DNA of 64,000 nt from DASSFG01 sp035550375. GTDB taxonomy: Bacteria > Planctomycetota > Planctomycetia > Pirellulales > JAICIG01. This document shows positions 34,593-43,889 of the stretch, one piece after another; position 1 is the stretch's first letter, and every line of letters starts with the position of its first letter. The DNA lies in NCBI GenBank assembly GCA_035550375.1, contig DASZPH010000061.1, positions 115,114 to 179,113 on the forward strand, read 5' to 3'. Made by a program: the position numbers and the translations under genes. The notes beneath the pieces are model-generated. The model was not told where the DNA came from. It saw only the letters and a program-made list of their open reading frames with translations, and made no database searches.

Positions 34593-37500
34593 TCACGGGT
34601 CGTCGTCGAGCAGTGGCCCGCCCAGCTCGTCCAGCCGCCGGCGGCAGTCGCGCCGACGGTCTTCGGACAGCGGCCGGATCGTTTCGTGTAAGACCAACTC
34701 CAGGCCGGTAAGAAGCTCGATCGAAAGCTTGACCCGTTCGGCGGAGCCCTTCAACGGTAGCCAGGAGTCCCAGACGACGATCTTTCCGTCGGAACCGGCG
34801 GCCGCGAGCCGCGGCGGCGTGCCGCTATAGGCCACGGCGCGCACGCCGTCGCGGCTGATCGGTGGACCGAGCACCTTTCCGGTGACCGCGTCGCGCAGGC
34901 GTGCCACTCCGTCGGAGGTGGCGACCAGCATCGATAAGCCGTCTGGCGAGACCGCAATCGGTTCGATGTTGGACTCCGGGTCGATTGGCGGAGCCACGAG
35001 CTTCGCTTGTCCGATCGGCACTTCTTGTGACCGGCCCGTATCGAGCTGCCACCGGCGCACGCTGCCGTCGCCCGAGGTGGTCGTGAGCGTCGCGCCGTCG
35101 TCGCTGAACCCGACGCCCGCCAGCTCGCCGGGTTGGACCAGAGGCCGGCCGAAGGCCTGTTCGTGCGGCGCGTTCCAGAACTTCAGGCAGGCACGGTTGC
35201 TTCTGGCCGTCGCGGTCAGAGCGGTCCTTCCGTCGGGACCGAAGGCCACCACGTTGACCGGCGCGTCGTGCGGCAGGGGTTTGCCGATGGGCGCCCCCGT
35301 GGCCGTCACAAAAAGCCGCGCCTGGCCGTCTTCACATCCCGTAAGCAACAGCCGCCCTTCGGGGCTGAAAGCCAGCGCGCGAACGGGCCGGGGGTGGGCC
35401 AGCGCCCCGCCCAGGTTTTGCCCCGTCTCCACCTGGCAGAGCTGAACCTCGCCGGAGGGTTCACGGTCTTCGTAGCCGACCGCGCCGGCTGCGGCGGCGA
35501 TCTGCCCGTCGGGGCTGAACGCCACCACGCGAACGTTGCCGCGCAAGCGGAGGCTCTCTCCCCGTCGCTGGCCCGTCGCCACGTCCCACATCCGCACCCC
35601 GCCGTCGAGGCTCCCCGCGAGCAGGGTCTTGCTGTCCGGGCTGAACGCCAGCACGACAACCGGATGGGTAGCTACAAGCGGCTCGCCTATCGGCTCGGCG
35701 TTGGCCGAGCTCCAAAGGCGAACCATCTTGTCGCAGCCTCCGGTGGCGATAAGCCGGCCGTCAGGACTGACGACCGCCGTCATGGGGTATGGTTTTCCGC
35801 CCGTTGCCTCTCCCTGGAACACCGGGCCGTGCGTCATCGGCGAACCGACGGGCTTGCCGTCGACGGTCCGCCAGAGGCGGGCTTCCTGGGGCGAAACCGC
35901 GACGAATGTCTCGCCCTGCTGGGCAAACGCCACGACGGTAACCGGACCTGCATGCATCAGAGCTGGGTGCATCGGTTTTCCGCTGGCGGCATCCCAGAGT
36001 CCCGTCTCGCCAGCGTGCAGCTCGCTTTCGCTGCTGCCGGCCAGGAGCCGTTTTCCTTGCGGGTTGTACGCGAGGGAGCAGATCGGTCCGCTCAGCGTTA
36101 GCGGTTGTCCGACGACCTGGCCGGTCGCAACGTCCCAAAACCGCGCCCGGCCATCGGAGCCCGCCGTGACGAGCGAGCCGCCACTGGGAGCAAAGGCGGC
36201 CGTTACCACGCCGGTGCCGAGCGAGCCTTCGGCCCGCTTGCGCACCAGAAACGGCCGCCAGCCCGTCACGTTCAGTCGGGCCACGCGTTCCAGGTCGGGC
36301 TCTCCGATCCTCTGGCTCGTTTCCAGCGCCTGTCCCAGCCAGACCAGGCCCCGCGCGACCTCTCCCGACTCGCAGAGCATGGCCGCCCGATCGAGCATCA
36401 TGCTGACCGAAAGGCGCTCCACCTGCCGCTGGTTACTCTCTGCGGCCCGCCGAGCGAGAAACTCCCTCTCGGCGGTTTGCTCGGCTTGCTGCCACAGCCA
36501 GGCGACGGCGGCCACTCCCACCAACGCGACCAGCGTCAGTGCCAAGGAGAGCGCCGCCACCGCGGGTCGCCGTTTGGCCCACTTCCAGCCGCGTTCCCAA
36601 AAAGTGATGGGACGGGCTCGAATCGGCACGTGATGCAGGAAATTGTGCAAGTCGTCGGCCAGCGCGGCGGCGCTGGCGTAGCGTCCGGACGGTTCCTTCC
36701 CGAGGCATTTGAGACAGATCGTCTCCAGGTCTCGTGGGATCTGCGGTTGCAGTCGGCGTGGAGAGACGGGCTCCTCGCTTCGGACCAACGCGAGCGTTTC
36801 GAGTGTGGTTGTCCCTTGTAGCGGCACGCGCCCCGTGAGCAACTCGTAGAGCACGACGCCCAAACTGTAGATGTCCGTCGCCGGCCCGATCAGGTCGACG
36901 TGTCCGGCCGCTTGCTCCGGTGCCATGTAGTTGGCCGTACCCAGAACGTCGCCGTGCTCGGTGTGTCCCGAGTCTTCGGCCAGCCATTTGGCCAGGCCGA
37001 AATCGGCGATCTTAGGCAACCCGTAGGCCGTGCTGCGCACGCCGTGGTTAGCCGCCCGCAGCTCCGATTCTTGTGCGCCGCAGGCCAGCAAAACGTTGGC
37101 CGGCTTCAAGTCGCGGTGGACGATCCCGTTGACGTGAGCATGGTGAACCGCCCGGGCGACCAGCTCGATCAACTCGGCGGCGGCCTCGCACGGTTGGGGT
37201 TTGCCGGTCAGCTTCGAGCTGAGCGAGCCGCCGGCCACGAACTCCAGCGCCAGGTAAACTCGTCCCTGGTGTTCGATAACTTCGTGGATCTGCACGATAT
37301 AGGGATGCTGCAGGCGGCCGAGCGCTTCGGCCTCCGCGCGGGCGCGGATGGCCTCTTTCTTGCTGCCCGTGCGGAGGCACTTCAGGGCTACGAGCCGGTT
37401 GACGCTCGCTTGCCGCCCTTTGTAAACGATCCCCATGCCGCCCCGGCCCAGCACGCCCAAGATCTCGTAGCCGGGCAAATCGGGCCATTCAGGCCACGCA

Positions 37501-37748
37501 GATCCGGCCTCATCGGGCGCGTGGCGGCCAGGCTCTTGAGAGCCGACGCTAAAGCGAAGCAGATCGGAGCTCAGCGGCGATTCGCGCAGTGCCGCAAGCA
37601 GCGGGTCGACTCGCGTATCGAGCCGCTGAACGGCCGCTTCACATACGGTGCATGTTTCCAGGTGGGCGGCGACTTGCTCGACTTGCTCATCGTCGAGCGT
37701 GCCCAAATGAAACGCCAGCAGGTCCGGTTCGGAAGGACAGTCGCTCAT
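34593..37748 (-). CDS. Membrane Ser/Thr protein kinase with N-terminal zinc anti-sigma-like motif and WD40 domain
   Basis: The product has 1051 residues. Residues 14-45 hold H29-xxx-C33-xx-C36 (AAHLETCTVCEAAV), the pattern of zinc anti-sigma domains. A Hanks-type kinase domain spans about 94-370: glycine loop LGRGGMGIVYKG, VALKCL lysine, HRDLKPANVLL catalytic loop, DFGLAKWL, and APEQAAGH. A transmembrane helix (ALSLALTLVALVGVAAVAWL) and about 12 WD40 units follow, such as VRVVAFSPDGQIAAAAG, probably outside the cytoplasm. The ECF sigma gene at 37920 is divergent. I infer that the zinc domain holds that sigma factor and the kinase or WD40 part controls release. Confidence 0.92.
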   Translation of the reverse strand: MSDCPSEPDLLAFHLGTLDDEQVEQVAAHLETCTVCEAAVQRLDTRVDPLLAALRESPLSSDLLRFSVGSQEPGRHAPDEAGSAWPEWPDLPGYEILGVLGRGGMGIVYKGRQASVNRLVALKCLRTGSKKEAIRARAEAEALGRLQHPYIVQIHEVIEHQGRVYLALEFVAGGSLSSKLTGKPQPCEAAAELIELVARAVHHAHVNGIVHRDLKPANVLLACGAQESELRAANHGVRSTAYGLPKIADFGLAKWLAEDSGHTEHGDVLGTANYMAPEQAAGHVDLIGPATDIYSLGVVLYELLTGRVPLQGTTTLETLALVRSEEPVSPRRLQPQIPRDLETICLKCLGKEPSGRYASAAALADDLHNFLHHVPIRARPITFWERGWKWAKRRPAVAALSLALTLVALVGVAAVAWLWQQAEQTAEREFLARRAAESNQRQVERLSVSMMLDRAAMLCESGEVARGLVWLGQALETSQRIGEPDLERVARLNVTGWRPFLVRKRAEGSLGTGVVTAAFAPSGGSLVTAGSDGRARFWDVATGQVVGQPLTLSGPICSLAYNPQGKRLLAGSSESELHAGETGLWDAASGKPMHPALMHAGPVTVVAFAQQGETFVAVSPQEARLWRTVDGKPVGSPMTHGPVFQGEATGGKPYPMTAVVSPDGRLIATGGCDKMVRLWSSANAEPIGEPLVATHPVVVLAFSPDSKTLLAGSLDGGVRMWDVATGQRRGESLRLRGNVRVVAFSPDGQIAAAAGAVGYEDREPSGEVQLCQVETGQNLGGALAHPRPVRALAFSPEGRLLLTGCEDGQARLFVTATGAPIGKPLPHDAPVNVVAFGPDGRTALTATARSNRACLKFWNAPHEQAFGRPLVQPGELAGVGFSDDGATLTTTSGDGSVRRWQLDTGRSQEVPIGQAKLVAPPIDPESNIEPIAVSPDGLSMLVATSDGVARLRDAVTGKVLGPPISRDGVRAVAYSGTPPRLAAAGSDGKIVVWDSWLPLKGSAERVKLSIELLTGLELVLHETIRPLSEDRRRDCRRRLDELGGPLLDDDP

Positions 37749-37919
37749 CGGTTCACGGACCTGGCATCACCAAAACGCGGGGAGGGCAGGCGGCCAGCTC
37801 CGTCCGCCTGTTTGCATCCCGGTCGATCCACAGCATACTAACCTAATCGTGGCCGCTGTGACACGTTAAGCGCACGCGGGCCATGCTTTGCGCCTGGTTA
37901 GCGGACGGGAAAGGCGATC

Positions 37920-38507
37920 ATGGATCCTCCGGACAAACTGACCTCGCTGAGCCTGCTTGAGCGGGTGCGCGAGCGCGACCAGGAAGCCTGGCGGCGTTTG
38001 CTGCACCTCTACGGGCCGCTGGTGGCGCGCTGGTGCAGTCACGCGGGCGTCTTCGGCCAGGACGCCGACGACGTCCAGCAAGAAGTCTTTCAGGCTGTAG
38101 CGGCCGGGCTCGATAACTTCCGCCGCGACCGCCCGGGCGACACGTTTCGCGGCTGGCTGCGGGGGATCACTCGCAACAAACTGCTCGACCACTACCGCCG
38201 CCGCGAGAAGCATCCGGCGGCCGAGGGAGGGACGGAGGCCCACCTGCAGATGCAGCACGTCGCGGAGCAACCTCTTCCGGAAGAAACCGCGGAGGAACTC
38301 GGCGCCCTTTATCAACGGGCCCTGGAGCTGGTGCGGGGTGAGTTCGAGCCGCAGACTTGGGAGGCCTTCTGGCGAGCCGCGGTGGAGGATCAATCCCCCG
38401 CGGTCATCGCGGCCGACCTAGGCGTGACGCCGGCCGCGGTCCGCAAAGCCAAGTCGCGGGTGTTGCACCGCCTTCGCGAGGAGTTAGGGGAACTGCTTCC
38501 CTATTGA
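37920..38507 (+). CDS. ECF-type RNA polymerase sigma factor
   Basis: The gene encodes 195 residues, with AAAGG six bases before the ATG. Region 2 (WRRLLHLYGPLVARWCSHAG, DADDVQQEVFQAVAAGLDNF, FRGWLRGITRNKLLDHYRRR) and region 4 (FWRAAVEDQSPAVIAADLGV, followed by the helix-turn-helix) are clear. It faces the zinc-motif kinase gene across a shared 171-base promoter region. This arrangement, in my recollection, marks the kinase-linked ECF groups described in planctomycetes. Confidence 0.93.
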   Translation: MDPPDKLTSLSLLERVRERDQEAWRRLLHLYGPLVARWCSHAGVFGQDADDVQQEVFQAVAAGLDNFRRDRPGDTFRGWLRGITRNKLLDHYRRREKHPAAEGGTEAHLQMQHVAEQPLPEETAEELGALYQRALELVRGEFEPQTWEAFWRAAVEDQSPAVIAADLGVTPAAVRKAKSRVLHRLREELGELLPY

Positions 38508-38751
38508 TGTCGGCCATTGTTCGGGTGCGGCGAGTAACGCGAGTCCGACTCCGCAAGCGGCGTATGGGGTCGTCGCCCCGTACGAGTCCCAGAAAATCGC
38601 TGTCACACGGCCAACGATCTAGTTGGTAACGGGCGATTTGTTGCTCGCGGCCCCTTGCCGCAAGAGTCGCCCCCTTCCTCGTGCGCGGCCCTAATCGACA
38701 GACGTCTGGCGATACGCGCACCCGTCCGGCTCAGAACACAAGGTCGCCGTC

Positions 38752-41478
38752 ATGAACCGCCGTTTCCGTCTGTCATCCGCCAAGAAACCACGCCGTCCAA
38801 GCAACGATTCTCGCCGCGTCCGCTTTCACAGCCGGCCCAGCTTAGAATCGCTTGAACGACGCGAGTTACTCACCACGTTCAACGTCAACAGCCTGGCCGA
38901 CCTGGCCAGCCCGGCGGCCGGCACCGTCACCTTGCGGTCGGCCATCGAGGCGGCCAACATGGCGGGGGGCGATAACACCATCAACCTCACGGTGCCCGGC
39001 ACCTATCAACTTTCCTTGATAGGCACGGCGAATGAAACCGACAACGCGGCAGGCGAGTTGGCGCTTCTCGGCACCGGGAACCTGAACGTCGTCAATACCA
39101 GTGGCGGCAAGGCGGTGGTCGACGGCGGCGGCTTGAACCGCGTCTTTGACATCAATCCGGCGGCCGAGAATACGACCCCGTTCACCGTCACTTTCCAGGG
39201 GCTGACGATCACCGACGGCCGCGCCTCGCCCGACGACGCCGGCGCCGGGAGCGGCGGCGGCATTCGCGCCCAGGGCGCCGCGAGCGTGGTGCTTAACAAC
39301 GACGTGATCGACAACAACTCGGCGACCGCCGACGGCGGCGGCATCGCGCTGGAAAGCGCAAACAACGACAGTGTCGGCACGCTTACCGTGAACAACAGCA
39401 CGATCAGCAACAACCACGCCGGCGATGCCGGAGGCGGCATCGAGACCGACGGCACGGGTCTGATTGCCATCAACGCGGGGACGATCATCGTTGGCAACAC
39501 GTGTGTCAACCAGGGGGCCGGAATCTGGCTCGACGCAGGGGGTGCAGGACTCGACGTGACCGGGGCCACCATCACCAACAACCGCGCCTTGACCATGCTG
39601 GCCGGCGGCATCGGCAACGCCGGCGCGGGTAACGTCTCGATCTCCGATAGCTTCATCGCCCACAACTTCTCCGGCGGCACGGGGGGAGGATTCGGCGATG
39701 CGGCCAACATGGGCAACCTGACCGTGACCAACACCCTGTTTGCAGACAATATTTCCGTCGGCAACGGTGGCGCAATTCAGGAGGGCGGCCCGAACACGAC
39801 CGTCTCCTATTCGACGTTCCAGAGCAACCTGGCCGGCGGTACCGACGACGCCGTGGGCGACGGCGGCGCCTTGTTCGTCAGCGGGCAAAACGTCTCCGTC
39901 TCGAACAGCGTCTTTCGCCAGAACGCCGCCAACGACGGCGGTGCCATCGAAGACACGGCCGCAACCTTGAACCTATCGTTCGATTCCTTCGACAAGAACT
40001 ATATCGTGGCTCAGAACGGAGGCGGCGGCGGCCATGGCGGCGCCGTCGACATTGAGCAGGGCGCGACCTCGGTCACGGTCGGCAACTCGCTGTTTCTGGC
40101 CAACGCTTCCGTGGACGGCGGCAACGGCAGCGGCGGCGCCGTTTTCCAAGCGGTCGGCTCGCTGGCTGTCACCAATTCGCAGTTCAGCGGCAACGCTACC
40201 GACGGGGGCGCCGGAGCGGTATCGTTTCAGAGCACCGGAACCATCGACGTGAGCGGTTCGTCCTTCAACGGCAACCGTGCCGCCGCCAGCGCCGGCGCCG
40301 TGCTAGTGAACACGTCGGGCAACGCGACGTTCACCAACGATACTTTCTTTGCCAACACGACCCCCTTCACGGGCGGGGCAATCTTCGACGAAGCAACGTC
40401 CAGCGTCACGCTGCTCAACGATACGATCAACGGCAACACAGCGGCCACCGGAGGAGGCGTAGCAGCGGTCGGACCGACCACCTTGACGATCGAGAACACG
40501 ATCATCGCCGGAAACACAGCCGCCACGGCCCCCGACATTCAAACCGGCACGGGGATCACAATCGCAGACAACGGCGGTAATCTGGTCGGCAACCTGACTG
40601 GCGTGACGGGATTCGGCGCGAATACGCTCACCGGCAATCCGCAACTCGGCAAGCTGGACGACAACGGCGGGCAGTGGGCAGGAGCGCCGAGCGATCGGCA
40701 CATCGTCGAGACCGAGGCCCTGCTCGTCGGCAGTCCCGCCATCGGCAAAGGTGTGGCCGCGGCTGCGCCCACCCACGACGAACGCGGCTTCACCCGGCCG
40801 GGCGGAGGCGCGACCAGCCCCTCGATTGGCGCTTACGAGCCGCAATACGCGGCCAACGCCACCCCCAACCAGGTCTTCGTCGAGAACCTGTACGAGATTC
40901 TGCTCAACCGAACCGAAGACGCGGGCAGCGCGTTCTGGGTCAATCTCTTGAACAAGGGTTTTTCGGCCGGACTCATCGCGGAGGCGTTTCAGAACTCGCC
41001 CGAGTACCTGACCAACCAGGTGCAGATGCTCTTTCAGCGATACCTGCACCGCGGGGCCGACACCGGAGCCGTTCAGTCGTTCGATGCCTTCCTGGCACAC
41101 GGCGGCTCCTACGAAGTGCTGTCCGCCGCCATCGCTGGCTCCGAAGAGTATGCCGACCTGTACGGTGGCAACAGCGAGGCGTTTATCGATTCGCTGTTTG
41201 AGGACGCCCTCAATCGCGCTCCCGACGCCAACGGTTTGAGCAACTTCAACCAGGGGTTGGCCAATGGAGCGTCGAACGGGCAAGTTGCTGACGCCGTCTT
41301 TTCGTCGCCTGAGTATCTGAGCGACGTCGTAACGAACGACTTCCAGTCGATCCTTGGCCGGCAGACCGATCCGCAGGGGCTCGCGAACCTGGTCAAGGGC
41401 TTGCAGAACGGCCTGACCGATCAGACGCTGCTGGCGCTGATCGTCGGCTCTGCGGAAGATTACGGCATCCGCTCGTAG
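38752..41478 (+). CDS. Large secreted beta-helix protein with DUF4214 repeats
   Basis: This 908-residue surface protein starts with a basic region and LExRxLL motif (SLESLERRELLTTFNVNSLA). Right-handed parallel beta-helix repeats run to about residue 680, with many N-N-x-A-x-x-GGG turns (DVIDNNSATADGGGIAL, SFIAHNFSGGTGGGFGD). A choice-of-anchor Q-like end (GNPQLGKLDDNGG, SPAIGKGVAA) leads to three or four DUF4214-type units (VENLYEILLNRTEDAGSAFW, LFQRYLHRGADTGAVQSF, LFEDALNRAPDANGLSNF). It could be an adhesin or polysaccharide-binding protein. It shares its N-terminal motif and C-terminal domain with the cyclophilin protein at 7374. Confidence 0.9.
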   Translation: MNRRFRLSSAKKPRRPSNDSRRVRFHSRPSLESLERRELLTTFNVNSLADLASPAAGTVTLRSAIEAANMAGGDNTINLTVPGTYQLSLIGTANETDNAAGELALLGTGNLNVVNTSGGKAVVDGGGLNRVFDINPAAENTTPFTVTFQGLTITDGRASPDDAGAGSGGGIRAQGAASVVLNNDVIDNNSATADGGGIALESANNDSVGTLTVNNSTISNNHAGDAGGGIETDGTGLIAINAGTIIVGNTCVNQGAGIWLDAGGAGLDVTGATITNNRALTMLAGGIGNAGAGNVSISDSFIAHNFSGGTGGGFGDAANMGNLTVTNTLFADNISVGNGGAIQEGGPNTTVSYSTFQSNLAGGTDDAVGDGGALFVSGQNVSVSNSVFRQNAANDGGAIEDTAATLNLSFDSFDKNYIVAQNGGGGGHGGAVDIEQGATSVTVGNSLFLANASVDGGNGSGGAVFQAVGSLAVTNSQFSGNATDGGAGAVSFQSTGTIDVSGSSFNGNRAAASAGAVLVNTSGNATFTNDTFFANTTPFTGGAIFDEATSSVTLLNDTINGNTAATGGGVAAVGPTTLTIENTIIAGNTAATAPDIQTGTGITIADNGGNLVGNLTGVTGFGANTLTGNPQLGKLDDNGGQWAGAPSDRHIVETEALLVGSPAIGKGVAAAAPTHDERGFTRPGGGATSPSIGAYEPQYAANATPNQVFVENLYEILLNRTEDAGSAFWVNLLNKGFSAGLIAEAFQNSPEYLTNQVQMLFQRYLHRGADTGAVQSFDAFLAHGGSYEVLSAAIAGSEEYADLYGGNSEAFIDSLFEDALNRAPDANGLSNFNQGLANGASNGQVADAVFSSPEYLSDVVTNDFQSILGRQTDPQGLANLVKGLQNGLTDQTLLALIVGSAEDYGIRS

Positions 41479-41805
41479 GAAACCCACCTTGGCACCGACG
41501 TCATGAAAGCCCCGCCGCGGCGGCGGAGAGATTCCCCCCGCCGCCGCGCGCGGCTAGGTGTTTGTGAGTCGGCTTCTCTGTTGCCGTTAGTCGCCGCAGA
41601 CGCTGCCCTCGCTCTAGTCTCGCCCAGACCTTTTTTTTCACGAGGGGGAGGGCGATGACCGCGAGCCGCAATAAAAAAAGGTCATGGCAGCTCGATCCAT
41701 CGATATGCCATGACCTCTATCCTGAAACGGGACAGGCATCCATCCCGTCCTCCCAGCATGCTGGTATCACCTTTATCGGCCGGGAGGGTTCGCCTCCTGC
41801 AACGC
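41479..41805. other. Convergent intergenic region
   Basis: About 330 bases lie between the beta-helix gene and the Gly/Cys-rich gene. The stretch holds GC-rich palindromic tracts near 41510-41560, a run of eight T at 41631-41638 that may end the plus-strand transcript, and the minus-strand terminator at 41671-41716. No gene is seen. Confidence 0.55.
41671..41716 (-). terminator. Rho-independent terminator of the Gly/Cys-rich secreted protein gene
   Basis: AGGTCATGGCA (41679-41689) and TGCCATGACCT (41706-41716) form a perfect 11-base stem. On the minus strand it is followed by TTTTTTTAT. It lies about 90 bases downstream of the stop codon of the minus-strand gene. Confidence 0.85.
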
Positions 41806-42477
41806 TTATGTCGAAGAATCGTCTCCCGGTGAGGGGGGCTCGACCGTCGACGGTGGCGGGGTTTCTAGCGACTCGACCGGGGTTGGGCCACTCATCGAGG
41901 GTTGGGCCGGTACCTGGTCCATGACCGTGCCGCCGCCACACTCACTGCAGCCGCACGTTGCGCAGTAACCCATGTTGCGGTTCCGCCGCAGGTGGCAACG
42001 GTGGTGGCGGCCGCAGTTGGTAGCGTAACCGGCCGAGAGGTAGGAGCACGAAGGGTCGACACAGGGACCTGCCCCGCAGCCAAGCGGACGATGACGACGG
42101 CGGACTTTCACTCCGCAACCATTTCCGGGGTAGCCGTCCCAGCAATCCCCACAGCAGACGGAATTGCCACCGAAGCTGCAGCAGTGCTTGCGTCCGCAGC
42201 CGTCACAGCCCCCATAACCACCATACCCGTAGCCGCCGTATCCCCCGTAAGCGCCATAACTGTAGCCAGCGTAGCTTGAACCGTTGTAGCTGTAGCCGGG
42301 ATAACCCGCCATATCCGCGTTGTAACCGGCCAAGCCATAAGCGTTCCCACCGGCCGCGTAGCTGTAGTACGGGGAGGCGGTCGGATTGGCCCAGTCCGAA
42401 GCACCGGCCTCGCCCGTCAACCAGGCGACGACGGCCAAGAGGGCCACCGCGAGGAGCGGAACACACATGCGTTTCAT
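41806..42477 (-). CDS. Secreted Gly/Tyr/Cys-rich protein
   Basis: The protein has 223 residues from the ATG at 42477, selected by AAGGAG upstream; the frame extends further but without a ribosome site. A signal peptide (VPLLAVALLAVVAWLTGEAG) is followed by a Tyr/Gly/Ser-rich stretch with GYSY, YGGYGGYGYGGYGG units. A cysteine-rich region comes next (CDGCGRKHCC, CCGDCWDGYPGNGC, YCATCGCSECGGG), and the tail is Pro/Ser/Glu-rich. The paired cysteines suggest a disulphide- or metal-stabilised surface protein. No family is recognised. Confidence 0.75.
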   Translation of the reverse strand: MKRMCVPLLAVALLAVVAWLTGEAGASDWANPTASPYYSYAAGGNAYGLAGYNADMAGYPGYSYNGSSYAGYSYGAYGGYGGYGYGGYGGCDGCGRKHCCSFGGNSVCCGDCWDGYPGNGCGVKVRRRHRPLGCGAGPCVDPSCSYLSAGYATNCGRHHRCHLRRNRNMGYCATCGCSECGGGTVMDQVPAQPSMSGPTPVESLETPPPSTVEPPSPGDDSST

Positions 42478-42694
42478 CGTGAGACTCCTTGTCTTTATTG
42501 CCTCGGCCGCTTGTGTGCGACCGAGACTGACCCGAGCGCTTTGCAGGCGAAGCCGGGCGCGTGTCCACACGAGCCCCGGCCGCCGCGCAATCGAGTCGCT
42601 GTTCATCCAATTCAACCATTGCCTGCAACCGGCCGTCGAGCAAATGCAACGGTTGACTTTTCGCAACAAGGGGCTCGCCGGTTAGACTTGATTC

Positions 42695-43534
42695 ATGCTA
42701 ACCGCTACGGTTTGCCTGATCGGCCTGGCCGCTACGATTGTTTCCCTCCGTACATGGCGCAAGTTGCGCGGCACAACGTTGTCGGCGCCATGCGCGTGGG
42801 CCGCCGCGTCGCTCGCGCTGGTGACGTGCGCGGTGGGAGCGTCAGCCATTTCGGGCGATCCTGCACGGGCGAACTGGGCGGCTCACGTCGACTATCTGGC
42901 GGGCATCACCACGGTTTCGCCTTTTGTGGCCCTGCTCGGCGCCAAGCGCCCTCAGGACCGAGCCTGGCAGTTGATCGTGGCCGCGCTGGTGGCGCTGTTG
43001 GCATTTCAGGATCTGAGGGCCTGGACGACGGATGGTTCACTAAGTCCCGCGCCGCACGCGGCCTGGAGGTGGCTGACGACGGGGCTCTCCGTCATGCAGC
43101 TTCTCAACTACCTGGCGACTCGGCACGCCGCGGCAGCCTGCCTGGCATTCGCCGGACAGGTCTGCTTGCTGGGGGGGAACCTGCTGGTCGTGCCCGTCGA
43201 ATTCCCCCAGCGCATGCCTTGCGGTCTCGCGCTGGTTTCCACAGCCGTTTTTGTCGCCGCCTGGTGCGAGCGAGAGGCGCGTCGGAGCGGCGACCACGCG
43301 CACGACATCTGGCTGGAGTTTCGCGATCGTTACGGAGCGCTGTGGGCGCTGCGCGTTGCCGAGCGAGTCAACGCCGTCGCTGCTCACCAGAACTCGCGAT
43401 TTCGACTGCAGTGGTCGGGCTTTCGCCAGGAGCAATTCGATACCGAACAAGTCGAGAACGGCCCGTCGCCCGATGCCGACGCCATCCGGAAGACGCTGCA
43501 GACGCTCCTGGCGCGATTCCTGCGCTCTGCTTAG
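42695..43534 (+). CDS. Integral membrane protein of unknown function
   Basis: This 279-residue protein has about seven hydrophobic segments in its first 190 residues (LTATVCLIGLAATIVSL, AWAAASLALVTCAVGASAIS, LIVAALVALLAFQDL, GLALVSTAVFVAAWCERE). A soluble C-terminal domain of about 90 residues follows (DIWLEFRDRYGALWALRVAE). The C-terminal part, with WSGFRQEQF, is the best-ordered feature, but I do not recognise a family. It stands alone, divergent from the Gly/Cys-rich gene. Confidence 0.72.
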   Translation: MLTATVCLIGLAATIVSLRTWRKLRGTTLSAPCAWAAASLALVTCAVGASAISGDPARANWAAHVDYLAGITTVSPFVALLGAKRPQDRAWQLIVAALVALLAFQDLRAWTTDGSLSPAPHAAWRWLTTGLSVMQLLNYLATRHAAAACLAFAGQVCLLGGNLLVVPVEFPQRMPCGLALVSTAVFVAAWCEREARRSGDHAHDIWLEFRDRYGALWALRVAERVNAVAAHQNSRFRLQWSGFRQEQFDTEQVENGPSPDADAIRKTLQTLLARFLRSA

Positions 43535-43634
43535 GCCGAGCGAACGGGCGCGCCGCGTACCGCAAGGAATTCTCCCCGAACTCTCCAGAGATAATCCTGA
43601 GCGCGAAGCCGCCGATGCGAACTAGTTTTTCTTT

Positions 43635-43703
43635 AGAGCCTTTCGGAGAGCCGGCATTCTGGCGCAGGCATTCCGCCTGCCCGCCGGTTCTCGGATGGGC
43701 TCT
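43635..43703. repeat. Palindromic dispersed repeat, copy 2
   Basis: The outer arms AGAGCC...GAGAGCCGGC and GCCGGTTCTCGG...GGGCTCT are complementary with a few mismatches. The inner GCAGG-CATTC-CGCCTGC forms a second hairpin. It is the same family as copies 1, 3 and 4. Confidence 0.8.
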
Positions 43704-43738
43704 TCGTCGGGGAGACGATCTCGATTTCAAGCAAACTT

Positions 43739-43806
43739 GGGGCCTATCGGAGAACCGGCGTTGTGGTGCGGGCGTCTCGCTTGCCGCCGGTTCTCGGATG
43801 GGCTCA
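43739..43806. repeat. Palindromic dispersed repeat, copy 3
   Basis: GGCCTATCGGAGAACCGGCG at the left is near-complementary to CGCCGGTTCTCGGATGGGCT at the right. It is oriented like copy 2 and follows it by 35 bases, resembling paired REP elements. Confidence 0.8.
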
Positions 43807-43889
43807 TAGGAGGTCAAGGCACCGCCGCGAGGAGCGATGCGGAGACTGAAGCCGAGCGATTCGCGTCCCAATGAATAGCGAGGTGCTCA

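Larger units (their letters stand above)
43535..43889. other. Intergenic region carrying two palindromic repeats
   Basis: About 355 bases without a gene. It holds repeat copies 2 and 3 in tandem, separated by 35 bases, and ends with a weak ribosome site for the next small lipoprotein gene. Confidence 0.6.
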
